64,000 nucleotides of DNA from Mediterraneibacter glycyrrhizinilyticus (lineage in GTDB: Bacteria > Bacillota > Clostridia > Lachnospirales > Lachnospiraceae): NCBI RefSeq assembly GCF_015560805.1, contig NZ_JADMSO010000014.1:1-64000 (forward strand), read 5' to 3'. Under the pieces are notes generated by a model that had not been told where the DNA came from, made no database searches, and saw nothing but the letters and a program-made list of their open reading frames with translations. How positions within the stretch are numbered: position 1 is the stretch's first letter; every line of letters begins with the position of its first letter. Position numbers and translations under genes: made by a program. Positions 1-8,408 of this stretch are shown in pieces.

Positions 1-10
1 AAACTCCACC

Positions 11-70
11 TCGTGGAATTTAGTCCTACAAGGTGGAATTTAACTTTACAAAGTGGAATTTACTTTTTCA
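11..70 (+). repeat. Three 20-bp tandem repeats at the IS left end
   Basis: Three successive 20-base units (11-30, 31-50, 51-70) share the core gtggaattta followed by a degenerate tail ending in ca. The third copy contains the GTG start of the transposase. Iterated subterminal repeats of this kind are often transposase binding sites; that role is inferred. A 17-bp piece of units 2 and 3 (46-62) recurs in inverted orientation at 41424-41440. Confidence 0.8.
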
Positions 71-1765
71 ATTGACCTCGAATTGTGTTTACCTGACGAC
101 GATCCAGTCTATACCCTGAAAAAAGTGATGGAGGACTTAGATTTTTCTGGCTTATTAGCCAATTGTTCAGATAAGGGAAGAACCGGGTACAACTCAATTA
201 TGATGTATGCTGTCGTTACTTACGCAAACATGCGCGGAGTTCGAGCTGTTGACCGTATTGTAGAATTATGTGAAAGAGACCTTGCTTTTATCTGGCTTAC
301 CAAAGGACAGAAACCAAAAAGAGATGCTCTTTATGAATTCAAAAACAAAAAACTCACTGCTGATGTATTAGATGAACTGAACTACCAGTTTCTTCGTCGC
401 CTGCAAAAAGAAGGATTCATTACGTTGAAATCACTTTTTATTGATGGAACCAAAATAGAAGCCAATGCAAACCGTTATACATTTGTTTGGAGAGGGACAC
501 TCAACTACCATCTTGCAGGATTGTTAGATACGATTGATTCTCTGTATCAGAAATATAATGTTCTGATTGATGAAAATGAGTATGGCATCAAATATGACAT
601 TCCCCATGCCCATATGTTTGTGATCGAAGGAATGGAGAAAGTAAGGGATGTCATTGAAAAGAACCGGAAACGAAAACTGGCAAAACATAAAAAGCTGTCA
701 AATAATACAATCATCGAAATTGACAACTGTTCTCCCCTGGAGGTTCTGAAACTCCAGAAAAATCTGCTTCAGATTGCAGAGCAGGAACATATCACGTTTG
801 TTTATGGAAAGGGAAAGAGAAAACCGGAAATCCAGCAATTATATGAGGAACTGGAAGCATGTGGAGAACGTCTGATGGGATACAAAAACTGCTTTGAGAT
901 CATGGGAACAGACAGAAACAATTATTCCAAAACAGATTTGGAAGCTACCTTTATGCGGATGAAAGAAGATCATATGCTGAACGGACAGTTAAAAGCAGCG
1001 TATAATGTTCAGATTGCAGTAGAGAATTATTTTATTGTTCAAGCCTATGTCAGCAATGACCGGACAGATTATAACACACTGATCCCAATCTTGGAGAAAC
1101 ATAAAAATTCATTTGGCGATATTCTGGAAGAAGTAACTGCCGACAGCGGTTATTGTAGTGAAAAGAATCTTCTGTATTTAAAAGAACATAAAATCTCCAG
1201 TTATATTAAGCTACAGGATCATGAAAAACGGAAAACACGCGCATACACAGAAGAAATTGGGAAATATTACAACATGAAAACGCAGATGTTTGAGGATGAA
1301 CTTTATTATGTCTGCCATGATGGAAGGGAGCTTCATCATCTCAGAAGAGAGACAAAAGAACAGGCTGGTTACACCCAGACGTTTGAGGTGTATGGCTGTT
1401 CTGATTGCAGCGGCTGCGAACACAAAGCAAAATGTCTTTATAAATATAATGTAGAAAAAGATACAGAGAAAAATAAAGTGATGAAAATCAACGAACAATG
1501 GGAAGCTTTGAAAGAAGAATCCCATGCAAACATCCAAAGTGAGAAGGGGATTTTGAACCGGCAGATCCGTTCCATTCAGACAGAAGGACATTTTGGGGAC
1601 ATCAAAGAAAATGATGGTTTTCGCCGTTTCAATTACCGGACAGCAGAAAAAGTATATAAAGAATTCATGCTGTATGCAATCGGAAGAAATATAAATAAAT
1701 ACCATCGTTTTCTTCATGATGAGATCAAGAAATTTGAAGGAAAAGCGGAAGAAAAGGCTGTTTAG
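53..1765 (+). CDS. IS1182-family transposase
   Basis: This 570-residue protein is a DDE transposase of the IS1182 type. The N-terminal part (about residues 1-90) is the usual helical DNA-binding domain, with the stretch TGYNSIMMYAVV. The catalytic region starts near SLFIDGTKIEANANRYTF (about residue 127) and continues through the AYNVQIAV and VTADSGY blocks, where the acidic catalytic residues lie. A cysteine cluster (GCSDCSGCEHKAKC) precedes the C-terminal block ending in the RRFNYRTAEKV motif. The only usable start in frame is GTG at 53, because a stop codon lies at 41-43. No good ribosome binding site is visible, as is common for transposases. The length is normal for the family and there is no internal stop, so the gene may be active. 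Confidence 0.9.
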   Translation: MEFTFSIDLELCLPDDDPVYTLKKVMEDLDFSGLLANCSDKGRTGYNSIMMYAVVTYANMRGVRAVDRIVELCERDLAFIWLTKGQKPKRDALYEFKNKKLTADVLDELNYQFLRRLQKEGFITLKSLFIDGTKIEANANRYTFVWRGTLNYHLAGLLDTIDSLYQKYNVLIDENEYGIKYDIPHAHMFVIEGMEKVRDVIEKNRKRKLAKHKKLSNNTIIEIDNCSPLEVLKLQKNLLQIAEQEHITFVYGKGKRKPEIQQLYEELEACGERLMGYKNCFEIMGTDRNNYSKTDLEATFMRMKEDHMLNGQLKAAYNVQIAVENYFIVQAYVSNDRTDYNTLIPILEKHKNSFGDILEEVTADSGYCSEKNLLYLKEHKISSYIKLQDHEKRKTRAYTEEIGKYYNMKTQMFEDELYYVCHDGRELHHLRRETKEQAGYTQTFEVYGCSDCSGCEHKAKCLYKYNVEKDTEKNKVMKINEQWEALKEESHANIQSEKGILNRQIRSIQTEGHFGDIKENDGFRRFNYRTAEKVYKEFMLYAIGRNINKYHRFLHDEIKKFEGKAEEKAV

Positions 1766-1799
1766 AAAAAGTGTGCTTTTCAAAAATGCAGCCAAGGGG

Positions 1800-1918
1800 T
1801 TTTTGCGCTCTAAAATACATACAGAAAAGAAAAAAATACAAATCTCCCGAAGAAATTCAAGTACTAAAAATACTGATTTCTTTGGGAGATTCGTATTTTA
1901 AGGTTTAGAGCCTAAAAA
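1800..1918. terminator. Long nested inverted repeat after the transposase
   Basis: Two nested stems are visible. The outer arms are 1800-1814 and 1904-1918 (12 of 15 pair). The inner arms start at 1833 and end at 1899, with about 25 of 30 bases pairing around a short loop near 1863. It probably stops transcription out of the IS and may mark its right end. The inner stem is not followed by a long T-run, so a terminator role is likely but not certain. Confidence 0.6.
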
Positions 1919-1961
1919 TCGGTATTAACCGACAGACCTTTTGGGTATGTTTTAATGTATA

Positions 1962-2026
1962 TATAATTCGTTTTAACTCGAAATATGAATTAAAAAAATG
2001 TTTTAACTCGACAAATGAGTTAAAAC
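1962..2026 (+). promoter_or_regulatory. Promoter with two palindromic operators before the AlbA_2 gene
   Basis: A TATAAT at 1962-1967 is followed directly by two related palindromes. Site A (1970-1995) pairs gttttaactc with the imperfect half gaattaaaa. Site B (2000-2026) pairs gttttaactc perfectly with gagttaaaac around a short spacer. Their centres are about 30 bp apart, and both lie downstream of the -10 element, where a bound protein would block transcription. Autorepression by the following gene is the simplest reading. Confidence 0.65.
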
Positions 2027-2067
2027 GAGTTACACTATATCTAAATTATATGATGGGAGGGATTGAA

Positions 2068-3723
2068 ATGCGTACAATTCCTAAAGAGGAAAGTTTAGAT
2101 ATTGAGTTTAAAAGTGATTTAAAATGTTATCCGGATCATGATCTTATTGAAGAAATTGTTGGAATGACAAATACGTCAGGTGGGTGTTTGTTTCTTGGAG
2201 TTGAGGATGATGGGACAATTACCGGGGTTCATAAAAAACACAAGGATCCTATAGGAGTGACTGCATTGATTGCAAATAGCACTGTTCCGCCTATAGCTGT
2301 CAGGGCAGATATAATTACTGAAGAGGATAAGGATATTCTGAAAATTGAAGTACCGAGAAGCCGAGGTGTTGTATCTACTGCATCAGGGAAAATATTAAGA
2401 AGACGTAATAAATTGGATGGAAGTCCAGAAGTAATACCAATGTATTCATATGAGATTCCATCTCGTCTTGCAGAGCTGGGGATGCTTGATTATTCCGCTC
2501 AGCCTTTGGCAGGAGCTACTTTAGATGACTTGGATCCAAATCAGAGATTAAGACTTCGGCGAATCATTCAGAACAGATCGGGAGGTGAAAAATCTTTACT
2601 TTCTTTACCGGATGAGGAATTGGACATTGCATTGCGTCTTATCACAAATGTTGCGGGTAACTATGTCCCAACAGTTACAGGTATGTTATTAATTGGTAAG
2701 GAGGAGCGCATTGCGGAGTTAATGCCAACAGCGAAAGCTGCATTTCAGGTTTTGGAGGGAACGGCTGTCCGTATAAATGAGGACAGTAATAAACCATTGC
2801 TTGAATTGTTCGAGAACTATGAGACATATGTTAAAGCATGGAATCCGGAAAGAGAGACTGAGTATGGTTTATTCAGAATTCCAATCCCAGAGTTTGACTG
2901 GGCTGCTTTTCGAGAAGGATTGGTAAATGCATTTTGCCATAGAGATTATACCATGCTCGGATCGGTAAGAGTTCTGATAGATGATGAAGGAATGACCATT
3001 AGTAATCCGGGTGGATTTATAGATGGGGTCAACTTGAAAAATCTTCTTACGGTAGAGCCACATGGGCGTAATCCGGCACTTGCAGATGCAATGAAACGAA
3101 TTGGATTAGCCGAGAAAACGGGAAGAGGAATTGATAGAATTTATGAAGGATCTATCATTTTTGGAAGACCTTGGCCGGATTATTCTGAGTCTACCAGCAG
3201 ATCTGTTAAACTATTTATCCAAAGAGCAAAAGCAGACTTGCCATTTGCAAAATTTGTTGCAGATGAACAAAATAGACAGGGAAAACCATTATCAATATAT
3301 ACGTTAATGATTTTGTCGGTTCTTAATAATGAAAGACGATGTACTGTTGAACGAATTGTTGAATTGACAAATCTCGGAGAAAGTAAGATTAGATCGGCAA
3401 TCGAGTTTATGATTGAATCTGGATTGATTGAAGTATCCGGAAAAGGAAAAAATCGCACTTGTATTCTTGGAAAAAAGATCTATCGTGAGAATAAAAAAAC
3501 AATACAGTATGTTCGACAGACGGATATAGATAGTATTAGATATCCTGAATTAGTAATGAAGTTGGCAAATACTCAGGATGGAATTATCACAAAGCAAGAT
3601 GTAATTGAGTTGCTGAAAGTAAATCCTTCGCAGGCATATACAGTTATTAAAAAACTTCAAGCAGAAGGTCGTTTGAAATTGTTATGTGGAGGAAAATATT
3701 CTAAATATAAAGTTGTTAAATGA
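2068..3723 (+). CDS. AlbA_2/Schlafen-type ATP-binding transcriptional regulator
   Basis: The protein has an N-terminal AlbA_2 (Schlafen-like) DNA-binding domain, seen as ESLDIEFKSDL and then NTSGGCLFLGVEDDGTITG (about residues 9-60). A central GHKL-like ATPase follows: REGLVNAFCHRDY holds the N-box and NPGGF the nucleotide loop, with EKTGRGIDRI after them. The C-terminal 150 residues contain winged-helix segments. This family is often labelled RecG-like but has no helicase domain. The start was placed at ATG 2068 because GGGAGG at 2055-2060 is its ribosome binding site; an upstream ATG at 2050 overlaps that site. Such proteins are regulators or accessory proteins of islands. The two palindromes just upstream suggest that it controls itself. 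Confidence 0.85.
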   Translation: MRTIPKEESLDIEFKSDLKCYPDHDLIEEIVGMTNTSGGCLFLGVEDDGTITGVHKKHKDPIGVTALIANSTVPPIAVRADIITEEDKDILKIEVPRSRGVVSTASGKILRRRNKLDGSPEVIPMYSYEIPSRLAELGMLDYSAQPLAGATLDDLDPNQRLRLRRIIQNRSGGEKSLLSLPDEELDIALRLITNVAGNYVPTVTGMLLIGKEERIAELMPTAKAAFQVLEGTAVRINEDSNKPLLELFENYETYVKAWNPERETEYGLFRIPIPEFDWAAFREGLVNAFCHRDYTMLGSVRVLIDDEGMTISNPGGFIDGVNLKNLLTVEPHGRNPALADAMKRIGLAEKTGRGIDRIYEGSIIFGRPWPDYSESTSRSVKLFIQRAKADLPFAKFVADEQNRQGKPLSIYTLMILSVLNNERRCTVERIVELTNLGESKIRSAIEFMIESGLIEVSGKGKNRTCILGKKIYRENKKTIQYVRQTDIDSIRYPELVMKLANTQDGIITKQDVIELLKVNPSQAYTVIKKLQAEGRLKLLCGGKYSKYKVVK

Positions 3724-3860
3724 ATTTTTATAGAGCATTTGTAAAATATTATCATGTATCACCGAAGCAGTTCCTAGAAAATATGAGATATGGAGAAAGT
3801 GAAAGTTGGTAATATAATTTGAAAGCGCATTATTGGATTATAGATATGGGAGAAATATAG

Positions 3861-3898
3861 AAAAGACATCAGGACATGTGTGTGTTCCGATGTCTTTT
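3861..3898. terminator. Bidirectional terminator hairpin
   Basis: A perfect 10-bp stem, aaaagacatc with gatgtctttt, is extended by agga/ttcc pairing around a small loop. T-runs are present on both strands. It separates the AlbA_2 gene from the convergent truncated AraC gene. The stretch 3724-3860 before it holds nothing else recognisable. Confidence 0.8.
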
Positions 3899-3919
3899 GT
3901 AATTATAGAAAAAGAAGTT

Positions 3920-4657
3920 TTACGTTTGTTTTTTCTTCCGATATTGTAGCGGAGAAATTCCGTAAAAAGCGGAGAATACCCGATAAAAATGATCTTCGCT
4001 ATTGTAACCGATACGGATAGAAATTTCTTCCATAGAAAGTTTTGTCTTTTCCAGATAACGAACAGCATCTCTCATTTTTAAATCCCGAACGAGTGTAACA
4101 AAATTTTTGTCAGTTGTATCCTTAATGATTTTTGACAAATAAGGAATCGAGTAATGAAAAATCTTGGATAATTCCGTTAGGGTGATTGTTGTATAGTGAT
4201 TTTGGATATAGCGCAGGATTGGGGCATAGTCAGGTCCGGTTTTGTAACTGGAAAATTGACTGTATGTCTGGTAATCTCGTAAAATGCTGGAAAAAAGTAA
4301 GTAGAGCCAGTGTATGAGATTTTGTGAAGCATATTTATCCTGACGGAAATTCTCCAAAAAAAGTCGTTTCATTAAATCTCTGATTTCTAAGGATCCGCTT
4401 GTTTGAAATAATAAGTAGTTGGGTTCACTTTTATCAGAAAGAATCCGGCGGAAGAAGTCTGAAAGTAGATTATCTTCCGGAAGCAGTGGGAAAAATATTT
4501 CACTGAAAGTTTTTTCTTTGAGTAAAACAGGAAAAATCTGAGAGTCTTCGGTTAAAAGTGTTACGTTATGATTGGTATAAGGAGAAATAATACAAAAATC
4601 CCCTTCTTTCAGAATCCGTTTTTCGTCCAGAAAGGTAAGTTCACACTCTTTAGGTCC
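3920..4657 (-). pseudogene. AraC-family regulator, 5' end deleted
   Basis: Reading leftwards from 4657, the frame is open for about 245 codons. It starts inside a cupin-type sensor domain (CELTFLDEKRILKEGDFCII) and ends in a complete two-helix AraC DNA-binding domain (LSKIFHYSIPYLSKII, then IGYNSEDHFYRVF). A stop codon lies immediately upstream in frame at 4658-4660, and there the homology to the intact paralogue at 29392-30531 breaks off, leaving about 120 N-terminal residues missing. An internal ATG at 4370-4372 could at most give a 150-residue fragment with only the DNA-binding domain. The break coincides with the start of a truncated GH43 gene on the other strand. The likely cause is a deletion that removed the divergent promoter and both 5' ends. 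Confidence 0.85.
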
Positions 4658-4661
4658 TTAT

Positions 4662-5327
4662 ACAAAAATCAGAGAAGGACTTCGTCCACTCGGAATGAAT
4701 GGCGGAGATTTCGATCTGGCAGTTGCGCCGGATGGAAAGGCATATTATTATTTTGAACGAGTACATACGGAAACAATCTGTGCAGATCTGACGGACGATT
4801 ATACCGATGTAACCGGATATTACACGACACATTTTCCTCGCGTGCAGCCTCCATATGTGAGAGAAGCAACCGCACATTTTTACCGGAAAGGAAAGCATTA
4901 TCTGTTGACGTCGGGAACGACAGGATATTTACCGAATCCGTCGGAAGTTGCAGTTGCGGATACATGGCACGGACCATATCGTGTATTGGGAAATCCACAT
5001 ATTGATGATGAAAGTCAGACATCTTTTCATAGTCAGATTTCCAGTGTATTTAAGGTGGCAGGGAAGAAAGCTCTCTATATTGCCTGTGCGGATCGTTGGC
5101 TTCCGAAGAATATGGATAAAGAATATCCGATTTACAAAGAAATGTTTGAATGTCTTTATGGGGAAGAAAAGAAGGAATTTGATTTCAGCAGGATGGGAGA
5201 AGAGGTCGTTCAAAATACGTCCATTGCTGATTATGTATGGCTTCCATTGAGATTTGACGGCGAGATGGTATATATCGACTGGAAAGATTCATGGAGTCTG
5301 GATGAATATGAAGATATTGTGAGATAA
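4662..5327 (+). pseudogene. GH43 glycosidase, N-terminal half deleted
   Basis: The frame opens at about 4662 with YTKIREGLRPLGMNGGDFDL and runs to a normal stop at 5327, giving the C-terminal 220 residues of a GH43 enzyme. Readable blocks are AVAPDGKAYYYFERVH, TAHFYRKGKHYLLTSGTTGY and PHIDDESQTSFHSQISSVF, typical of the later blades of the GH43 propeller. The catalytic aspartates of the first blades are missing. An ATG at 4695 has no ribosome binding site and would give only 210 residues, so a working product is unlikely. The gene was probably once divergent from the AraC fragment to its left, as a regulator and enzyme pair. Confidence 0.85.
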
Positions 5328-5335
5328 TTAAGAAG

Positions 5336-5386
5336 AAAAGCATCTGTGATACTTGAACTTGCGCGTATCACAGATGCTTTTCTTTT
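5336..5386. terminator. Strong bidirectional terminator
   Basis: Arms aaaagcatctgtgata (5336-5351) and tatcacagatgctttt (5366-5381) pair perfectly over 16 bp around a 14-base loop, followed by TCTTTTT. It terminates the truncated GH43 gene and, in the other direction, the AraC gene at 5435-6655. Confidence 0.92.
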
Positions 5387-5434
5387 TGGGGTTAAAAAGT
5401 AAAGTCATCTGGAGAACGGAGTTGCAAGAGACGA

Positions 5435-6655
5435 TCAGTTTTCGGATGAGTTTTGTAATTTCTTACGATATTCACTTGGTGTACAGCCGATAATTCGTTT
5501 AAATATTTTTGTGTAATAATTAAAATCGGACATGCCTACGTAGGATGCGATTTCCTGAATCTGAAGGTTAGATGTACTAAGTAATTGCAGAGAACTATGA
5601 ATGCGACAGCTCATAATGTAATCTGTAATGGTTGATCCCACTTCTTTTTTGAATAGTTTTGACAAGTATGGAGTGCTGACGTGGCAATATTCGGAAAGTG
5701 TAGTGAGCGTAAGTGGCTTGCTAAGATTAAAATCAATATAATTGAGTGTATTACGTATGATTTTGGAATACTGATTTCTTGACTTGTTTTGTACCAAAAG
5801 GCAGTATTCACGTACCATTTTTTCGTGAATTTTATCTAGTTCAATGGTTGTGTTACTATTACTGATCAGTTTGACAAATTTGCTGGAAAGGCTGTGGAGA
5901 TATACCGGATGTACATTTCCATGAACGGCACCTAGTCGTAATATTGTATTTGTAGAATAAAGAGAAGCCTTTTTATCAGAGACCGAGTCATTGATACGAG
6001 GTGCGTAAACAATGCTCATAAACTGTCTCGTAACGGACATTGCTTCTGTAACATTTCCTTTTCGAATTGCCTGAAGAAGAGAATCTTCCAATGCGTAACG
6101 TTTTTCACAGGCGGTTGCTGTCAGCATATAATCATCGATCGGGATATAATCAGTTTGTTCTTGTTCTTCTTTTTGATCCGTTATTTCGAGCGGAGAAAAG
6201 GTATGTCCGGGACTGATATAGTTAATGATTTCTGAAAGAACGGAAATCAAACGGAAATTATCATCAATGACCGGGAATTGATATAAAAGTCCGCGGATGC
6301 TTTCTAATTCTGTATGATTTAGATGATGGCGTATAATAAGATAATGAAAATAGTTTTTGTCTACTTGGTTTCTTAAAAAAGGACCAACGGTGATAAGATC
6401 TTTTTTATCCGGATAAGGATGAAAAAATATATAATTAATCTTGTAACTATCTGTATAAAAATAAAAAATATTGTGTTCGGTATTTTTTAGTAGTTCTCGT
6501 AAGTTTCCGTATAGCTGAGCAGGATTCTGTAAACCACGTCTTAAACCAATATCCATATTAGAAATATCTATATAGGGAGGAGTGTAATAGTTGAAATTTA
6601 GAGAAAGCGTATTTTGAAGTAATCGTTGTAAAAAATAAATTAATGAATTGTCCAT
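5435..6655 (-). CDS. AraC-family transcriptional regulator, divergent from the sugar ABC operon
   Basis: This 406-residue protein ends in a typical AraC/XylS domain. The first helix-turn-helix is LTTLSEYCHVSTPYLSKLFKK, the second is IQEIASYVGMSDFNYYTKIFK, and the end motif is PSEYRKK. The N-terminal 290 residues lack the cupin pattern of the other AraC protein in this window and resemble the helical sensor regions of regulators that respond to small sugars or phosphorylated partners; the ligand cannot be read from the sequence. GGAGG lies just before the ATG at 6655. It faces the ABC transporter operon across a 234-bp divergent promoter region and is its obvious candidate regulator. Confidence 0.9.
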   Translation of the reverse strand: MDNSLIYFLQRLLQNTLSLNFNYYTPPYIDISNMDIGLRRGLQNPAQLYGNLRELLKNTEHNIFYFYTDSYKINYIFFHPYPDKKDLITVGPFLRNQVDKNYFHYLIIRHHLNHTELESIRGLLYQFPVIDDNFRLISVLSEIINYISPGHTFSPLEITDQKEEQEQTDYIPIDDYMLTATACEKRYALEDSLLQAIRKGNVTEAMSVTRQFMSIVYAPRINDSVSDKKASLYSTNTILRLGAVHGNVHPVYLHSLSSKFVKLISNSNTTIELDKIHEKMVREYCLLVQNKSRNQYSKIIRNTLNYIDFNLSKPLTLTTLSEYCHVSTPYLSKLFKKEVGSTITDYIMSCRIHSSLQLLSTSNLQIQEIASYVGMSDFNYYTKIFKRIIGCTPSEYRKKLQNSSEN

Positions 6656-6889
6656 AGTAAACCTCCGGAAATCAGATATATTTTGAATAAATAAATTGTA
6701 TCATATTTTTCTAATGAGTGAGATAAAAAATATAATGAAAACTACAAAAAATTAAAAAAAAGATAAAATTATACTAAAGTAGGATGAAAAAATCATAGGA
6801 AAATAGAAAATGAAATAGTAAAATCATTACAAGATACAGATTGCAGGAGCGAGGAAACAGCGGAAGCAAACATAAGGCGGAGGTTCAAT
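6656..6889 (+). promoter_or_regulatory. Divergent AT-rich promoter region, AraC / ABC operon
   Basis: The 234 bp between the AraC gene and the ABC ATPase are very AT-rich. A TATACT at 6770-6775 is a plausible -10 for the rightward operon, with no good -35, as expected for an activator-dependent promoter. That would leave a leader of about 110 bases. The A-tract/GTCGG motif found in front of the 20-31 kb operons is absent here, so this operon is probably under separate control. Confidence 0.45.
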
Positions 6890-8395
6890 ATGAAGGAAGC
6901 AGTATTAGAGATCAAACATATGCATAAAACATTTGGTCCGACAATTGCATTAAAAGATGTAGATATTACGTTAAGGCATGGAGAAATCTGTGGATTGATC
7001 GGAGAGAATGGTTCTGGAAAATCTACGATCATGTCGATTGCAAGCGGAAGGCAATCGGCAGATAGTGGAGAAATGATTTATATGGGAGAGGGGTGGAATC
7101 CGGCGACGATGCTTCAGGCACAAAATGCAGGAATATCGATGATCCTTCAAGAAGCCAATACGATTCCGGGAGTAACTGTTGCACAAAATATATTTGCCGG
7201 ACGTGAAAAAGAATTTTCCAAATTTGGAATTGTCAATATGAAAAGTATGTGTGTGGCAGCAGAACATCTTTTGAAAAAGTTTGGAGTAGAACATATTAAA
7301 GCAGGAGATTTGATCGATCATTATACATTTGAAGACAGAAAGTTGATTGAAATTGTCCGGTGTGTAACGGATGAAACACAGATTTTGGTTGTAGACGAAA
7401 CAACAACCGCATTATCTTTGGACGGACGAGAAATTTTGTATAAATTGATTCATAAGATGGCAGAAGAAGAAAATAAAACAGTTGTTTTCGTGTCCCATGA
7501 TATGGACGAGATTTTGGAACATTGTTCCGTTCTGACAGTATTAAGAGATGGAGAAATTGTAGGCGAGCTTTCAAGAGAAGAGATGGATGCTCCGGATGCA
7601 GTAAAAAGGATTCGTTATCTTATGGTAGGGCGTGAGATTGGTGAGAAATATTATAGAGAAGATTATGATGTTTCTCATAGAGATGAAGTCGCATTAGAAT
7701 TGAAAAATCTTACATTTGGAAATATTAAAAATTTCAGTCTTACGTTACATAAAGGTGAAGTGATCGGATTCGGTGGTTTATCCGGATGTGGAATGCATGA
7801 AATTGGACGAGCTGCATATGGATTGGAAAAGTTGGATGCCGGTGAAGTGATTTGTGGCGGGCATAAAGTAAAAACACCGGTGCAGGCGATCAAACAGGGA
7901 ATCGGATACATTTCAAAAAACAGAGATTTAGAAGCATTGGTGTTAGATGCATCTATCGAAGAGAATATTGTACTTCCTTCGCTTCCTTCTTTACAGAAAG
8001 GAATTGCTATTTTACCGAAAGATGAGCATGAACTGGCAAATCGTGAAATTGATGCGTTGAGGATCAAATGTCATAGTGGAAAACAATTAGTCAATACGTT
8101 GTCCGGTGGGAATAAGCAAAAAGTATCTTTTGCTAAATGGTATGCAAAAGGATCGGATGTGATCATTATGGATTGCCCGACACGAGGCGTAGATATTGGA
8201 GTAAAACAGTCAATGTATATGCTGATTGAACAGATGAAAAAAGAAGGAAAAGCGATTTTGATGATTTCTGAAGAGTTGTCGGAATTAGTTGGAATGGCAG
8301 ACAAAATTCTTATCATGAAAAACTTTGAAGTTACAAAAGAATTTATGCGTTCTCCGGACTTGAAACAAACAGACATCATTGAATACATGATATAG
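6890..8395 (+). CDS. Sugar ABC transporter ATPase, RbsA/MglA-like fused double ATPase
   Basis: The protein energises uptake of a mono- or oligosaccharide-like ligand together with the two RbsC-type permeases and the lipoprotein downstream. It has two fused ATPase halves. Half 1 has a full Walker A (GENGSGKST, about 38-46) and a Walker B ending in Asp-Glu (Glu170), but a degenerate signature (HYTFEDRK). Half 2 has a degenerate Walker A (GLSGCGMHE), an intact LSGGNKQK signature (404 onward) and a Walker B reading MDCPTRGVD, with Cys429 where the family has the catalytic Glu. One competent ATP site therefore remains, made of Walker motifs 1 and signature 2. The ribosome binding site GGCGGAGG fixes the start at 6890. 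Confidence 0.93.
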   Translation: MKEAVLEIKHMHKTFGPTIALKDVDITLRHGEICGLIGENGSGKSTIMSIASGRQSADSGEMIYMGEGWNPATMLQAQNAGISMILQEANTIPGVTVAQNIFAGREKEFSKFGIVNMKSMCVAAEHLLKKFGVEHIKAGDLIDHYTFEDRKLIEIVRCVTDETQILVVDETTTALSLDGREILYKLIHKMAEEENKTVVFVSHDMDEILEHCSVLTVLRDGEIVGELSREEMDAPDAVKRIRYLMVGREIGEKYYREDYDVSHRDEVALELKNLTFGNIKNFSLTLHKGEVIGFGGLSGCGMHEIGRAAYGLEKLDAGEVICGGHKVKTPVQAIKQGIGYISKNRDLEALVLDASIEENIVLPSLPSLQKGIAILPKDEHELANREIDALRIKCHSGKQLVNTLSGGNKQKVSFAKWYAKGSDVIIMDCPTRGVDIGVKQSMYMLIEQMKKEGKAILMISEELSELVGMADKILIMKNFEVTKEFMRSPDLKQTDIIEYMI

Positions 8396-8408
8396 GGAGG
8401 AACAGGGA

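Larger units (their letters stand above)
1..1918 (+). mobile_element. IS1182-family insertion sequence, left end possibly cut by window edge
   Basis: The segment holds one transposase gene flanked by 20-bp tandem repeats on the left and a long nested inverted repeat on the right. I could not define matched terminal inverted repeats or a target-site duplication, so both limits are approximate and the left end may lie outside the window. The following gene starts at 2068 behind its own promoter. The neighbourhood (AlbA_2 protein, two truncated genes) fits an insertion and deletion hot spot. Confidence 0.7.

Noticed and set aside
2068-3723. ATP-dependent DNA helicase RecG
   Set aside because: There is no helicase core; the AlbA_2 domain, GHKL-type motifs and winged helices explain the common mislabelling.
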